Part shown: positions 23,871 through 33,427 of the stretch, piece after piece | Position numbering within the stretch: the stretch's first letter is position 1 | Layout of the letters: each line of letters begins with the position of its first letter | From: an uncultured Peptoniphilus sp. | GTDB taxonomy: Bacteria; Bacillota; Clostridia; Tissierellales; Peptoniphilaceae | NCBI GenBank assembly: GCA_946999425.1 | Contig: CAMQDG010000006.1 | Span: forward strand, 1 to 36,270 | Direction: 5' to 3' | Length of the DNA stretch: 36,270 nt | Notes under the pieces: generated by a model | The model's input: only the letters and a program-made list of their open reading frames with translations | Told to the model about the DNA's origin: nothing | The model's database searches: none | Translations under genes and position numbers: made by a program

Positions 23871-24021
23871 ACCTCACCTCTTCTAATCATGATTTTTTAC
23901 TTGTTTATATGTATTAATTTAAAAACATACTTTGATATTTTTTATCGTTTTATTTTATCCTTTCAATTATAGCATGATTTTAAAATTTACATAATTTTTA
24001 TAAAATTATTAGATAATATAA

Positions 24022-24636
24022 AAGGAAATTCCTTGTAAACCTCTAAGAAAATCAATTAACTTTGTTAAGGTAATGGTTGATACCACTGATAAGGCCAGCG
24101 ATGACACTAAGTTTAGGAGAATATTTTGGGTAACTCCCAATAGAGAAGTTACTATACCCGTAGATGATCCTATTGGCAAAGAAAAAAATTTATATTCAAA
24201 ATATATTTTTGATTTTTGGAAAGAAGAAAAACCCGGAAATAATATTTGGAAAAAAGGAGAAAGCATAAGAAAACAATTTAAGAAAAATACCCTTATACTT
24301 GCCCATTATAACCAAGGAAAACCAAGCTTTTTCAAAATTATAGACAATAAACCAAAAGAAAATCATATTTCTTATCTTAATGGATACCCAGACAATACCA
24401 TAAGGCCTGATGAATATATAAAAAGAGCAGAAGCCATAAAAATCTTAAATAATGTTTACGGAAGAAAGGCTAATGAAAAAAGTCTTTATTCTGTAAAATA
24501 TGAAGTACAATCTTTTACAGACTTAAAAAAAGATAAGTGGTATTACTTCGATATCTTAGAGGCTTCCAATTCTCATACCTTCCATAGGGAAGATAAAGAA
24601 GGAAACTTCGAAACATGGACCTCAATATTGAAATAA
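24022..24636 (+). pseudogene. 5'-truncated S-layer-homology surface protein remnant
   Basis: An open frame of 205 codons begins right after a stop at 24019; the first ATG (24073) has only a poor AAGG two bases away and no signal peptide follows. The first part (KVMVDTTDKASDDTKFRRIF, REVTIPVDDPIGK, then a W-rich stretch FDFWKEEKPGNNIW) looks like the inter-repeat segments of large Gram-positive surface proteins. The second part (YLNGYPDNTIRPDEYIKRAE, QSFTDLKKDKWYYFDILEA) is an SLH domain with its usual GYPDxTxxPxxxxxRAE core. It ends with a regular terminator. I read it as the C-terminal tail of a formerly much larger cell-wall protein; a functional short protein is less likely. Confidence 0.7.
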
Positions 24637-24648
24637 AATCTATAAAAT

Positions 24649-24679
24649 AAAAACTCACAGCTTTTTCTGTGAGTTTTTT
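24649..24679. terminator. Terminator after the SLH remnant
   Basis: AAAACTCACAG / CTGTGAGTTTT around a short T-rich loop followed by T6; it can serve the plus-strand remnant and, less well, the convergent gene that stops at 24682. Confidence 0.88.
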
Positions 24680-24681
24680 AA

Positions 24682-25173
24682 TTAAAATAAAGTTAATAAA
24701 TATCCATCAACAATCCCTACTATAAAATACATAATCAAAGCCCTTAAAAAAGAATCTATATGCTTTTTTGGATCCATATAAAGAGCCCTTTCAGGGACTT
24801 TCGAAAACCTTATACGCTTTGAATTTCTCCACCACAAAAGATCAATAACTATAAGATCAAAAAGATTTAATGCCTGACCTAAAATAAATATAAAAAGAAA
24901 ATTGTGGATAAAATTTTCTTGGCGAATAAAAATTCCAAAAATTAAAAATAAAACTGAAAAAAACAAAAAATTTCCAATAAAAGTAGATATCTTGCTCTTC
25001 TCTTTAAATCTTCCATCATACTCCTTAAGATTTTTTATTCTTACTTGAATCTCATCCGGATAGGAAGAATAATTTTTTAAATTTTTCTTATCCGTCCCAG
25101 TTCCTAAAATACATATTATAAAAAATAAAAAGCATAAAATAATTATTTCAATAAAAAGAATGGACCATTCCAT
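24682..25173 (-). CDS. Unknown integral membrane protein
   Basis: 163 residues with four hydrophobic segments: 5-24, 65-85, 88-110 and 140-162. Distinctive motifs are GTGTDKKNLKNYSSYPDEIQ after the first helix, NLFDLIVIDLLWWR in the middle, and DPKKHIDSFLRAL before the last helix. I believe this is a recurring but unnamed Firmicute membrane family; no function can be given. No clear ribosome site: the bases before the ATG are GGTATGTTAT. Convergent with the SLH remnant. Confidence 0.6.
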   Translation of the reverse strand: MEWSILFIEIIILCFLFFIICILGTGTDKKNLKNYSSYPDEIQVRIKNLKEYDGRFKEKSKISTFIGNFLFFSVLFLIFGIFIRQENFIHNFLFIFILGQALNLFDLIVIDLLWWRNSKRIRFSKVPERALYMDPKKHIDSFLRALIMYFIVGIVDGYLLTLF

Positions 25174-25352
25174 ATAACATACCCTCTATCTTATAAACTT
25201 AACTTTTTAAACAAATATTAATTTCTTAACATTTAAAAACTTCTTTGAACATCTATATTATACATTTTGTCTAGAAAAATGGCCCGGACAATTTTTATCA
25301 ATTCATATTTACGCTTTACGTGACGCATTTTACTTTATGTTTTTTCCATTAA

Positions 25353-25546
25353 TTTTTTATTTTATTTTCAATTATTCGCCTTACGGCGGCGGACCAATAA
25401 ATTGGTCCCTACATTCATTTACAGAGTTCTACTCTTTTGAAACCTTTACGCATAAATAAACCCCACATTCACGTGTGGGTTGGATCCTAATTACAATAAA
25501 TTTGTGCGTGGGATTTTGTGGGCTCTAGGGACCGGTTTACCGGTCC
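25353..25546. repeat. Dispersed intergenic repeat, copy A
   Basis: GC-richer block in an AT-rich gap. It shares in order with copy B (35728-35860): TTTTTTATTTTATTT, ATTATTCGCC-TACGGCG, CGGACCAAT, TTCTTTTGAAA, CGCA-AAA-AAACCCCACATTC and GCGTGGGATTTTGTGG. Copy A is longer through two insertions that complete perfect hairpins: GGACCAAT/ATTGGTCC (25391-25408) and GGACCGG/CCGGTCC (25529-25546). No ORF or ribosome site; a mobile REP/MITE-like element or a conserved structured RNA are both possible. The rest of 25174-25611 shows no gene. Confidence 0.7.
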
Positions 25547-25611
25547 GCGTGAATTGGGTGAGAGAAAAAAATAAATATTTTTTATAAAATTTTTTTAATT
25601 ATCTTTTTTAA

Positions 25612-25849
25612 AATAAAAAAAGACGATTCTTTTTGTACTGGTGTAAAAACCAATATATAAGACCGCCTTTTTGTTTTTTTATTTATTTTTTTATTGCACT
25701 GTTAAGGGCAGATACAAGTACATTTACATCCATTCCGTGTACTAAGCTTGCTTCTTCAAGGGATTCCATTTGGCTTGAAGGACACATTACACAACCTAAT
25801 CCAAAGCTCATAAGTGTTGTTATTGCTTCTGGGTTTTGTTGAATTATTT
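25612..25849 (-). pseudogene. Truncated duplicate of the DUF1858 gene and its downstream region
   Basis: 238 bases identical to 33679-33916 with no gap, offset 8067. It covers the terminator region and codons for the last 54 or so residues of the DUF1858 protein (stop at 25683 on the minus strand). After 25849 the sequence diverges: the first 11 codons, ribosome site and promoter are missing, and an in-frame stop lies a few codons upstream. So it is a silent fragment. Perfect identity means the copy is recent or maintained by conversion. Confidence 0.92.
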
Positions 25850-25883
25850 TTACATGAACTTAGTTTAATTTAGGTGCCGCAAT

Positions 25884-25904
25884 TTTATTTGCAATTCATC
25901 ATAA
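25884..25904. repeat. 21-bp direct repeat, left copy
   Basis: TTTATTTGCAATTCATCATA plus one A, identical to 33660-33680. The two copies bracket the SLH/InlB-subtilase operon. Confidence 0.8.
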
Positions 25905-25939
25905 AAAAAGGATCGACTTTCTTGGTCGGTCCTTTTTTA
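25903..25939 (-). terminator. Terminator of the subtilase gene
   Basis: Minus strand AAAGGACCGAC / GTCGATCCTTT around a 6-7 base loop with T7 after, 36 bases past the stop at 25975; one mismatch in the stem. Confidence 0.85.
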
Positions 25940-25974
25940 TCTATTTGCTCGCCTCGTTTGAAGATAACATAAGT

Positions 25975-28900
25975 TTATTTATTTTTGCTGAAATTATAGA
26001 TTATTTGCGCCAATTCAGCTCTTTTGAAGTTGCCCTTTGGATTAAATGTATTGTCACTGTTCCCATTTATGATTCCAAGATTTACAAGGTCTTTTACTTG
26101 ATCTATTGCCCAATCTGGAATTTCATCGGCATCTTTAAATTCCATGTTCATATTTTTTGTAAACTTATCTAGTTTTAGTACTTTTGCCATTCTATGGATA
26201 ATTGTTGCCATTTCAGCCCTACTTATTGTGTCATCTGGAGCAAATTTTCCATTTCCTCTTCCTAAGATAATTTTGTTTTCTTTTGCCCACGAAATAAATG
26301 GAGAATAATACTTGTCTGAACTTACATCTTCGAAGCCAGCTTTGTTTGTTTTATTGTATACTCCTGCATATCTTGCAAGAACCGTTATAAACTCTGCTCT
26401 TGTTGCTGCCTTTTCTGGATTGAAGCTTGAATTATCAGCTATGTCTTTAAAGTATCCTTTTTTTAGACAAAAGTCTATGGCTTCTTTTGCCCAGTGATTT
26501 TCATAGTCTTTTTGTGGTTCTTCTTTCTTTTCTATTTCTTTTTTATTCTCGCTTTGTGAGCTTGAAATCACTCCAAAATAAATTGGAATAGTCTTTTCTT
26601 CTATCTTGCTTAAATATTCTGGTACCTCTGGCTTCAATGATTGATTGGTATTTGGATTTATAGACTCCGCATCTTTTTCTTTCCATTTCGCCAAAATTTC
26701 CATATCGCTTGATGGATATATTATATCTCCAGGTTGATATTCTTTTCCTTCAATTATCCAACCAGCAAAAACTTTTCCTATTTCAGGTTCAAAATCAAGT
26801 TCTGGCAATTTGTATGCTGCTAAGTCTTCGATTTCCTCTACTTTTTCCTGCCTATTTATATTGTTGGATTTAAAATAAAGCTTATGACCATTGGCCTTTT
26901 GCGGATTTATTTCTTTTCCTATGGCTCTAATCATGTACATTCCTAATGTAGATGATGGATTCCATGCCCCCTTATAAAGAACATAGGAGTTATCAAAAGG
27001 CTTATTGCTATCAAGTCCTAATCCAAAATATCCTTCATCTTTTTTATATGCTAAATAAAAGTCCCCTCTTACCTGAATTTTTGGTATCTTTATCTTGTTC
27101 CATCCGTCTTTTTCGCACTCTTTTTCTGTTGAATATAATATCTTTCCAGGCAATCCATCATCATTATTACCCTCAAAGATATATACCTTATACTTTTGCC
27201 CTTTTATGTTCTCTTGTTCCTTGCTTCTGGTAAGATATATCTCCAACTCATCAAGTTCTAATGTTTTTTCATTTTTAATTCCAAAAGCAAAAAGTCTATT
27301 AGCATCATCTTCGCATGTCAGGTTATCTGCAAGCTCCCCTTCATAGCCCCAAGATTTGTTTTGAAGATACTCGACCTTTTTAGTTCTTACTTGAATTTTT
27401 TGATCCGACTTCAAATCAATTTCCAACTCTCGCGTTTGTATACCATCACCACTTACAAGCAACTTATATTTACCAATATTCAAATTAGAAAATTCAATTT
27501 TTGAGCCCTCTTTCGAATAAAGCTCTTTTATATCATCTTTCTTATAAATTTGAACTCTCGCAAATGTGGGTAAATCAAAATCATCTAGTATTTCAATTTC
27601 TAACTTATTGCCTAAATCTTTTTTTAAGTAAATATCTTCCAGGTGATTTTTTGCTCCAGCTTCAATTATCACATCTTTTTCTTGTGGCAAAAACCCCTCT
27701 TTTTCTACTAATAGCTTATAGTGCCCCGCTGGGTGCTTAATAAAATATCTGCCACTTCCCTCTTGTGACTTTACTTCAATACCAGTTTCCATTACTTTAA
27801 TTTTGGCACTCAAAGGAATTTTTGAACCTTTTTCGTAATTTTCAACTGAATTTATATTTTCACCAGGTTCAACAATTATACTCTCTAAAGCTTGTCCTTC
27901 CCTTGCTATACTAATGTTATCTATATACCAACCCGCCGATTTTTTTCTAAGTGCAAGGCTTCCTTCTTCAAGTTTAAACATTATTGAAATTTTTTTGCCA
28001 AGATAATCGTTTAAACTTATATCTTCATGTTGCCAACCCTTAGATGATTTCTTAAATTGTTTTATAGGTATATAGGTAAGATCTTCTTCAGATTTTTCAT
28101 CTCCTACTTCTGCTATTAAAATTTCCGCCGTATCAATATAGAAGTTTGCATACTTATCTCCACCTGTCAGATCATACCAATGGTCAAGCTTCAATCTAAC
28201 ATCTTCTCTTTCATCGCTCAAATCTACAAGTGGCATTATAATAGATGAGTTTCTTTTTATTTTTTGATATGTCCCATCTAAAACAGTTCCCAGAACTTTA
28301 TTTCCACTTTTGTTTTCTGGACCATAAGTTGGCTCGCCCCATTGCCATAGATTTACATCCTTGTCAAACTTTAACTTATATCTACTTGTTGTAGGATCAG
28401 TCATTATCGCACTATCGTTTATTTGATCGCATGAGCCATACTTAAAGCCACTAAAGTCGTTTTCAAAATCCTGTTTATATCCTGTTTTCAAGGCACTTTT
28501 TATATAAAGATTCTTTTCATCAGCTCTGGTAATATTTCCATTTATGTCTTCTGCTTCTATGAAATATTTTAGCTTTTTCGATTTTATTAAATTAGGAGAT
28601 ATCTTGACTCTATAGATTCCATTTATATAATTTCCCTTTATAAGGGCCATATCATATATGTGATCATCTAAGTTTAGAGATACTCTCTTTACACCTGAAT
28701 TGTCCTTGACTTTGGCTTCAAAAAAACTGTCGAAAGTATTGACAATAAAATTGTTGGCAATTCCACTTATCTCAGGCTTTATATCGTCACTAGCACTTGT
28801 ATAAACATTGCCTTCTAAAAAACCCATCTCTTTATCATCAATAGCTGTATCCTTTTTTTGTTTTTCAGCTAACCTTACAGCATTATAAGCGTTGACTTTG

Positions 28901-30354
28901 CCATAGCCATATCCGTGATTTGGTGAACTTATAAAATTATCATCCGTTAAAGGTGTTGCCGTTTTATCCAAAATATCCTCAATTTGATTAGCATTTAAAT
29001 TTGGATTTGCTTGAAGCATAAGAGCCACAACACCCGTGACATGAGGCGCTGCCATAGATGTGCCAGAGTAAACACTGTATCTTTGTCCAGGTATAGATGA
29101 CAAAATATTTACTCCAGGTGCACTGATATCAGGCTTCCACTTATCTGTATAGATTGATGGTCCCCTATAGGAAAAATCTATGAGTTCATCATTTAAGTCT
29201 AAGGCTCCGACTGTATATGCCTCTGGATAAGACCCTGGTATCCCTACCGATCCGTCACCGCCTTGCTTAGCTTGTCTTGCATTTCCTGCGGCATAAATTG
29301 GAATTATTCCTGCATCTCTCCACCTTTTAAGTATTATTTTATAAAAATTATTATGGTCTTCCTTTCCGCCACCCCATGAATTATTTATTACTTTAGGTGC
29401 TAAATCCGGTCTTTTAACCCCATCTGATCCATACGGTGCCATAATCCATTCGCAAGCCCTTATTATATAGTCGGTTGTGGTTTCTCCTCTTTCATTAAAT
29501 ATTTTTACCGCTATCCATTTTGCATCAGGAGCAACGCCCATGTAAGAATCTGTTTTTGTGTTTTTTCCAAGGATAGTTCCGCAAACATGGGTTCCATGAC
29601 TTCCTGCATCATCTGGGAAAGTCTGATCTCCAAATTTATTTTTAGTGGCATCATACCAAGAGTATGCCCTCAATGTGGGATTGTTTCCCCTATAATTATC
29701 CCTTATGGCTGGATGATTATAATCAACACCCGAATCAATTATAGCAACAACTGCCCCCTCCTTTTCTTTGACGTAATCTTGGGCTTCTATTGCATTTATA
29801 GCTTTTAAATTCCATGGTATATGTTTTTGAACACTTCTGGTAGAAAATGCCCTTAGCTCTTGTTTCTTTACCGGCTCTTCCTTTTTCTCTTTTATAGTTT
29901 TATTTTCAATAATTTCGTAGACTTCATCAAATTTTGCAACTTTTTCTATAAATTCTTTTTTTGCAACCAAATGAATGGAATTTATAATATAGTATGATTT
30001 GAAATTTTTTACTTCTCCTAGTCTTTTACCGTCTTCTATCGTTTCTAGAACATCTTCTTGGCTAGATTTTGCGTTTTGCTCAAGCTTTTTTACTATCTCT
30101 TTTCTGATAATTTTAGTTTTTGTTTCATCATCACAGACGAGTTTGTTTTCTTCTTTTGTTTTTATTGCACTCGTGTCCGTCTGATCTTTTAAATTTATAA
30201 TTACATCAAGATATTCACCAGTTTTGGCTTTTCTAACGTAATCCGGAAGCTTATTTATAATCGGCTCTTTTTTCAATTCTCCAGCATATGAAAAATTTGA
30301 AATAAAGAGTATGAGAGACATTACACATACAAATATTCTTTTGATTTTTTTCAT
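25975..30354 (-). CDS. SLH-anchored subtilisin-like serine protease (bacillopeptidase F-like)
   Basis: 1459 residues, secreted and cell-wall bound. Signal peptide 1-24; inhibitor-I9-like propeptide about 35-150; S8 catalytic domain about 195-495 with Asp207 (AIIDSGVDYNHPAI), His253 (GSHGTHVCGT), oxyanion Asn358 (AAGNA) and Ser433 (GTSMAAPHVTG), all intact. Then a MAM/bacillopeptidase-F-like region (about 630-860, SAGWYIDNISIA), two carboxypeptidase-regulatory-like beta domains (KLLVEKEGFLP; KYKLLVSGDGIQTREL), one InlB-type repeat (EIGKVFAGWIIEGKEYQPGD, about 1205), and three C-terminal SLH domains (about 1275-1459; GNGKFAPDDTISRAEMATII, NSDNTFNPKGNFKRAELAQI). Start 8 bases after the InlB/SLH gene, with AGGAG. 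Probably degrades host or nutrient proteins and may be a virulence factor. Confidence 0.94.
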   Translation of the reverse strand: MKKIKRIFVCVMSLILFISNFSYAGELKKEPIINKLPDYVRKAKTGEYLDVIINLKDQTDTSAIKTKEENKLVCDDETKTKIIRKEIVKKLEQNAKSSQEDVLETIEDGKRLGEVKNFKSYYIINSIHLVAKKEFIEKVAKFDEVYEIIENKTIKEKKEEPVKKQELRAFSTRSVQKHIPWNLKAINAIEAQDYVKEKEGAVVAIIDSGVDYNHPAIRDNYRGNNPTLRAYSWYDATKNKFGDQTFPDDAGSHGTHVCGTILGKNTKTDSYMGVAPDAKWIAVKIFNERGETTTDYIIRACEWIMAPYGSDGVKRPDLAPKVINNSWGGGKEDHNNFYKIILKRWRDAGIIPIYAAGNARQAKQGGDGSVGIPGSYPEAYTVGALDLNDELIDFSYRGPSIYTDKWKPDISAPGVNILSSIPGQRYSVYSGTSMAAPHVTGVVALMLQANPNLNANQIEDILDKTATPLTDDNFISSPNHGYGYGKVNAYNAVRLAEKQKKDTAIDDKEMGFLEGNVYTSASDDIKPEISGIANNFIVNTFDSFFEAKVKDNSGVKRVSLNLDDHIYDMALIKGNYINGIYRVKISPNLIKSKKLKYFIEAEDINGNITRADEKNLYIKSALKTGYKQDFENDFSGFKYGSCDQINDSAIMTDPTTSRYKLKFDKDVNLWQWGEPTYGPENKSGNKVLGTVLDGTYQKIKRNSSIIMPLVDLSDEREDVRLKLDHWYDLTGGDKYANFYIDTAEILIAEVGDEKSEEDLTYIPIKQFKKSSKGWQHEDISLNDYLGKKISIMFKLEEGSLALRKKSAGWYIDNISIAREGQALESIIVEPGENINSVENYEKGSKIPLSAKIKVMETGIEVKSQEGSGRYFIKHPAGHYKLLVEKEGFLPQEKDVIIEAGAKNHLEDIYLKKDLGNKLEIEILDDFDLPTFARVQIYKKDDIKELYSKEGSKIEFSNLNIGKYKLLVSGDGIQTRELEIDLKSDQKIQVRTKKVEYLQNKSWGYEGELADNLTCEDDANRLFAFGIKNEKTLELDELEIYLTRSKEQENIKGQKYKVYIFEGNNDDGLPGKILYSTEKECEKDGWNKIKIPKIQVRGDFYLAYKKDEGYFGLGLDSNKPFDNSYVLYKGAWNPSSTLGMYMIRAIGKEINPQKANGHKLYFKSNNINRQEKVEEIEDLAAYKLPELDFEPEIGKVFAGWIIEGKEYQPGDIIYPSSDMEILAKWKEKDAESINPNTNQSLKPEVPEYLSKIEEKTIPIYFGVISSSQSENKKEIEKKEEPQKDYENHWAKEAIDFCLKKGYFKDIADNSSFNPEKAATRAEFITVLARYAGVYNKTNKAGFEDVSSDKYYSPFISWAKENKIILGRGNGKFAPDDTISRAEMATIIHRMAKVLKLDKFTKNMNMEFKDADEIPDWAIDQVKDLVNLGIINGNSDNTFNPKGNFKRAELAQIIYNFSKNK

Positions 30355-30362
30355 TTGAACTC

Positions 30363-33080
30363 CTATTTAAGTTTCTTCCATATCGCATAGACGGTCTTAT
30401 TTTCCCTAATGTTTTTTAAAACATTTTCATTGACACTTCCAACATTGCTATCAGACCACCCCAAAAACTTATGGCCGTCTCTTTTAGGAATCGGAGGATT
30501 CACAGCATCTTCTCCATATTTAACTTTTATAAACTTCATCCTTCTTACATCGTCATCTTCATTTTCGCTTTCATAATAGCCTCCGTTTGCATTAAATATT
30601 ACATTTTTGAAGACTTCTTTTTGGGGATTCTTTATTTCTTTCCAAACTGCGTATACGGTCTTGCTTGTTTGTATGTTTTTTAAGATGTCATTGTCTACTT
30701 TGTTTCCTACCATTGAAGAACTCCAACCCATGAATTTGTATCCTTCTTTTTTCGGTGCTTCTATGTTATCCATGTTTGAGCCTTTGTTTACTCTTATTAT
30801 CTTGTTGCCTATTGTGCCATTAAATCTTCCACCATTTGGGTTTAGGGTTATCATGAGTTGAACTGGGGCTTCTTTTATTTCTTCCCATACTGCGTATACG
30901 GTCTTGCTTGTTTGTATGTTTTTTAAGATGTCATTGTCTACTTTGTTTCCTACCATTGAAGAACTCCAACCCATGAATTTGTATCCTTCTTTTTTCGGTG
31001 CTTCTATGTTATCCATGTTTGAGCCTTTGTTTACTCTTATTATCTTGTTGCCTATTGTGCCATTAAATCTTCCACCATTTGGGTTTAGGGTTATCATGAG
31101 TTGAACTGGGGCTTCTTTTATTTCTTCCCATACTGCGTATACGGTCTTGCTTGTTTGTATGTTTTTTAAGATGTCATTGTCTACTTGTCCGTCTTTTTTC
31201 AAAGACCAGCCAATTAATTTAAATCCAGCCCTTGTAGGCTTATTTGAATTATGCGCATTTTGTCCTTTGACGACATCCTCTTCGTAAATTTCACTTTCTT
31301 TAAATTTTCCGCCATTTGCATTATATATAACCTTAACCATATCTGGTTTTTTTAGCTCCATCCAAACAGCATAAACAGTCTTGTCGGATTGTATGTTGTT
31401 TATTAAATCCAGCTCAACATTTCCGTCTGCTTTTGACGACCATCCTAAAAATACATATCCTTCTCGCTTTGGCTCGGGATATGTAAAGAAAAGACTTTTA
31501 CCTTGAACAGTTTTAATATCTTTTTCTTTTGAATTATCATCAAACTTTCCTTTATTTGCATCGAATTTCACACAATATTCATTCTTTAATTTGTCATCAA
31601 CAGATTTTTCTTTTATGGCTATTTTTAAATATGTCTTATTGTCTTCATTATCATCAAGACAAATTTCAATAAGCTTTCCTATATTTTTATTCAATTTTAG
31701 TTCACTTACAGCTATCCCTTTAATTCTCTCATTAACAGGATTTTTAAAAGTTCCACTGTCATGTTCAAGTTCTATTGAGCCAAGCTTTGCAATTATGTCT
31801 TCAGCTTTATCTTTAAATAAAATTTGAATGTCTTCATCTCTATCAGCATAAACAAAAGGAATATCGCCATCGTAGCCATCTTGATTTAGAATTATACACT
31901 CCATATCCCATATTGCATAAATTCTTTTGCTATCCTTTATATTATCAAGTAAAGAATTATCTATATCTCCATTCGGTCTTTCAGACCAACCTTTAAAAAC
32001 GTAGCCCGTTCTAGTTGGAACAGGAGGGTTGCAAGATTTTCCTTCTTTAACATTTATTTTTGTTTTACTTGTCTTTTCAAATTGTCCTCCATTAGCGTCG
32101 AAAGATATCTCATAACTTTTTTCCTGTATATCTTCTTTTATCTTATCCCATACCGCAAATACTGTCTTGTTTTCCTGAATATTTTTTAGAATATTACCAT
32201 CAACTGCACCATCTGCAACCAAGGACCAACCCATGAATTTAAATCCTTCTTTGATAGGCTTTTCAGCTTGATTTAAATCTTGTCCCATTTTAAGTTCAAA
32301 AGTTTTATTAAGCTCACCATTTTCAAACTTTCCACCATTTGCATCAAGCACTACCTTAAATTTATTCTTGGTTTCTTTGCCAGTATTAGGTTTCTCCACT
32401 TTTTCATTATGTAATTTATAAAAATTCCATGCACGACCATAGTCGGATGATGGAGAAACACTTGAATAAGAATGATTTTTGCTTTCATTTTTTATAACAT
32501 TCTTCTCATTCTTATACTCTCTTGCATTTTCAAGACATATAAAAGCATTTCTTCTTAAAGCTAATTCATTTCCTTTTTCAATTTCTGTTTCCTCTAAAAA
32601 TCCAACTTCCTTGGCAAACTTAATAATACTTTTGGACCAATTCCCTTCACTTGAAAACTTTTGATTAAAATCATTATAATAAGCTTTCAATAAAAGATTC
32701 AAAACTTCAGCGTTACTAATTTTTTCATCTGGTTTAAAAGTGCCATCTGGATACCCATTTGTTAAAAAATTTCCATTTTTTAATCTAACTTTCTTTGAAA
32801 AAGCAATTATATTTCTAGCCCAATGATTTTCGGGTACATCTTTAAAAGATTCCAAAGCAGTATAACTTTTAATCTCTTTTTCATATCCTAGACCATATGC
32901 TATTATTTTCAAGGTCTCTGCTCTTGTAATATATCCATCAAGATCTAAGTCTCCATTTTCTCTTCCCTCTATTACTCTGTCATTTTTTAATTTTTCAATT
33001 TTATCCATGCTCATAGCATTAGAGTTTGAGCACAAAATCATTATAAATGACATAAAAAATAAAATATATTTCCTTTTCAT
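30363..33080 (-). CDS. Surface protein with N-terminal SLH domains and seven InlB-type repeats
   Basis: 905 residues; signal peptide 1-22 (KRKYILFFMSFIMILCSNSN). Three SLH domains at about 25-190 (LDLDGYITRAETLKIIAYGL, NGYPDGTFKPDEKISNAEVL) anchor it to secondary wall polymer. Seven Listeria-Bacteroides/InlB B-repeats follow, each shaped DANGGxF...P...GY-F-GWS...DNDILKNIQTSKTVYAVW, with one 110-residue non-repeat insert after repeat 2 (CIILNQDGYDGDIPFVYADR). Repeats 5 and 6 are identical at protein and DNA level (243-bp unit). It is the first gene of an operon with the SLH subtilase. RBS GGGAGG lies 11 bases before the ATG. A binding or adhesion role is inferred from the domains. Confidence 0.93.
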   Translation of the reverse strand: MKRKYILFFMSFIMILCSNSNAMSMDKIEKLKNDRVIEGRENGDLDLDGYITRAETLKIIAYGLGYEKEIKSYTALESFKDVPENHWARNIIAFSKKVRLKNGNFLTNGYPDGTFKPDEKISNAEVLNLLLKAYYNDFNQKFSSEGNWSKSIIKFAKEVGFLEETEIEKGNELALRRNAFICLENAREYKNEKNVIKNESKNHSYSSVSPSSDYGRAWNFYKLHNEKVEKPNTGKETKNKFKVVLDANGGKFENGELNKTFELKMGQDLNQAEKPIKEGFKFMGWSLVADGAVDGNILKNIQENKTVFAVWDKIKEDIQEKSYEISFDANGGQFEKTSKTKINVKEGKSCNPPVPTRTGYVFKGWSERPNGDIDNSLLDNIKDSKRIYAIWDMECIILNQDGYDGDIPFVYADRDEDIQILFKDKAEDIIAKLGSIELEHDSGTFKNPVNERIKGIAVSELKLNKNIGKLIEICLDDNEDNKTYLKIAIKEKSVDDKLKNEYCVKFDANKGKFDDNSKEKDIKTVQGKSLFFTYPEPKREGYVFLGWSSKADGNVELDLINNIQSDKTVYAVWMELKKPDMVKVIYNANGGKFKESEIYEEDVVKGQNAHNSNKPTRAGFKLIGWSLKKDGQVDNDILKNIQTSKTVYAVWEEIKEAPVQLMITLNPNGGRFNGTIGNKIIRVNKGSNMDNIEAPKKEGYKFMGWSSSMVGNKVDNDILKNIQTSKTVYAVWEEIKEAPVQLMITLNPNGGRFNGTIGNKIIRVNKGSNMDNIEAPKKEGYKFMGWSSSMVGNKVDNDILKNIQTSKTVYAVWKEIKNPQKEVFKNVIFNANGGYYESENEDDDVRRMKFIKVKYGEDAVNPPIPKRDGHKFLGWSDSNVGSVNENVLKNIRENKTVYAIWKKLK
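30646..31186. repeat. 243-bp perfect tandem repeat inside the InlB-repeat gene
   Basis: Copies 30646-30888 and 30889-31131 match base for base, and a third partial copy extends to about 31186 before diverging at CTACTT-G. 243 bases is 81 codons, so gain or loss of a copy keeps the frame. Confidence 0.95.
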
Positions 33081-33427
33081 TTATCTCTTATCCTCCCTAT
33101 ATTAGAATTTATTGTCAACAAATTAGAAATATAAAAATATATTTAACAATTTGCCGAAAAAATAACGTTACTGGATAAGTATAATTGATTGCTTTTATCA
33201 TTGCAATAAATAAAATGATTTATTTTTTTATTTTCTGCATTATAATTTTATATTCCTACAATTCTATATATTTTGTATTTTTATTTGATCTTCTATAACA
33301 ATTTAGCCTATAATATATAATTATGTTTTTCACTAAATAATCATAAAATTGCATTTCATATATCAACTAATCACTTTGAGTGCCTTCTTATATATTACTT
33401 ACCTTATAATTCTTTAATTTTAATTAA

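Noticed and set aside
24009..24266. Minus-strand ORF of 85 codons
   Set aside because: Antisense to the SLH remnant, without ribosome site; the plus strand has the SLH motif and the terminator.
25174..25611. Insertion sequence or CRISPR in the gap
   Set aside because: No transposase frame, no terminal inverted repeats of IS type, and no regularly spaced repeats; only the dispersed element is seen.
25633..25842. Plus-strand ORF repeated at 33652-33909
   Set aside because: Antisense of the DUF1858 gene and of its duplicate; identity comes from the duplication.
30604..31107. Plus-strand ORFs at 30607-30861 and 30904-31104 that encode the same peptide
   Set aside because: They are antisense shadows of the 243-bp tandem repeat of the minus-strand surface gene; no ribosome site.
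33093..33125. TTGACA upstream of the InlB/SLH gene as a -35 box
   Set aside because: The -10-like TAATAT is only about 10 bases away, too close; the promoter is left unassigned.
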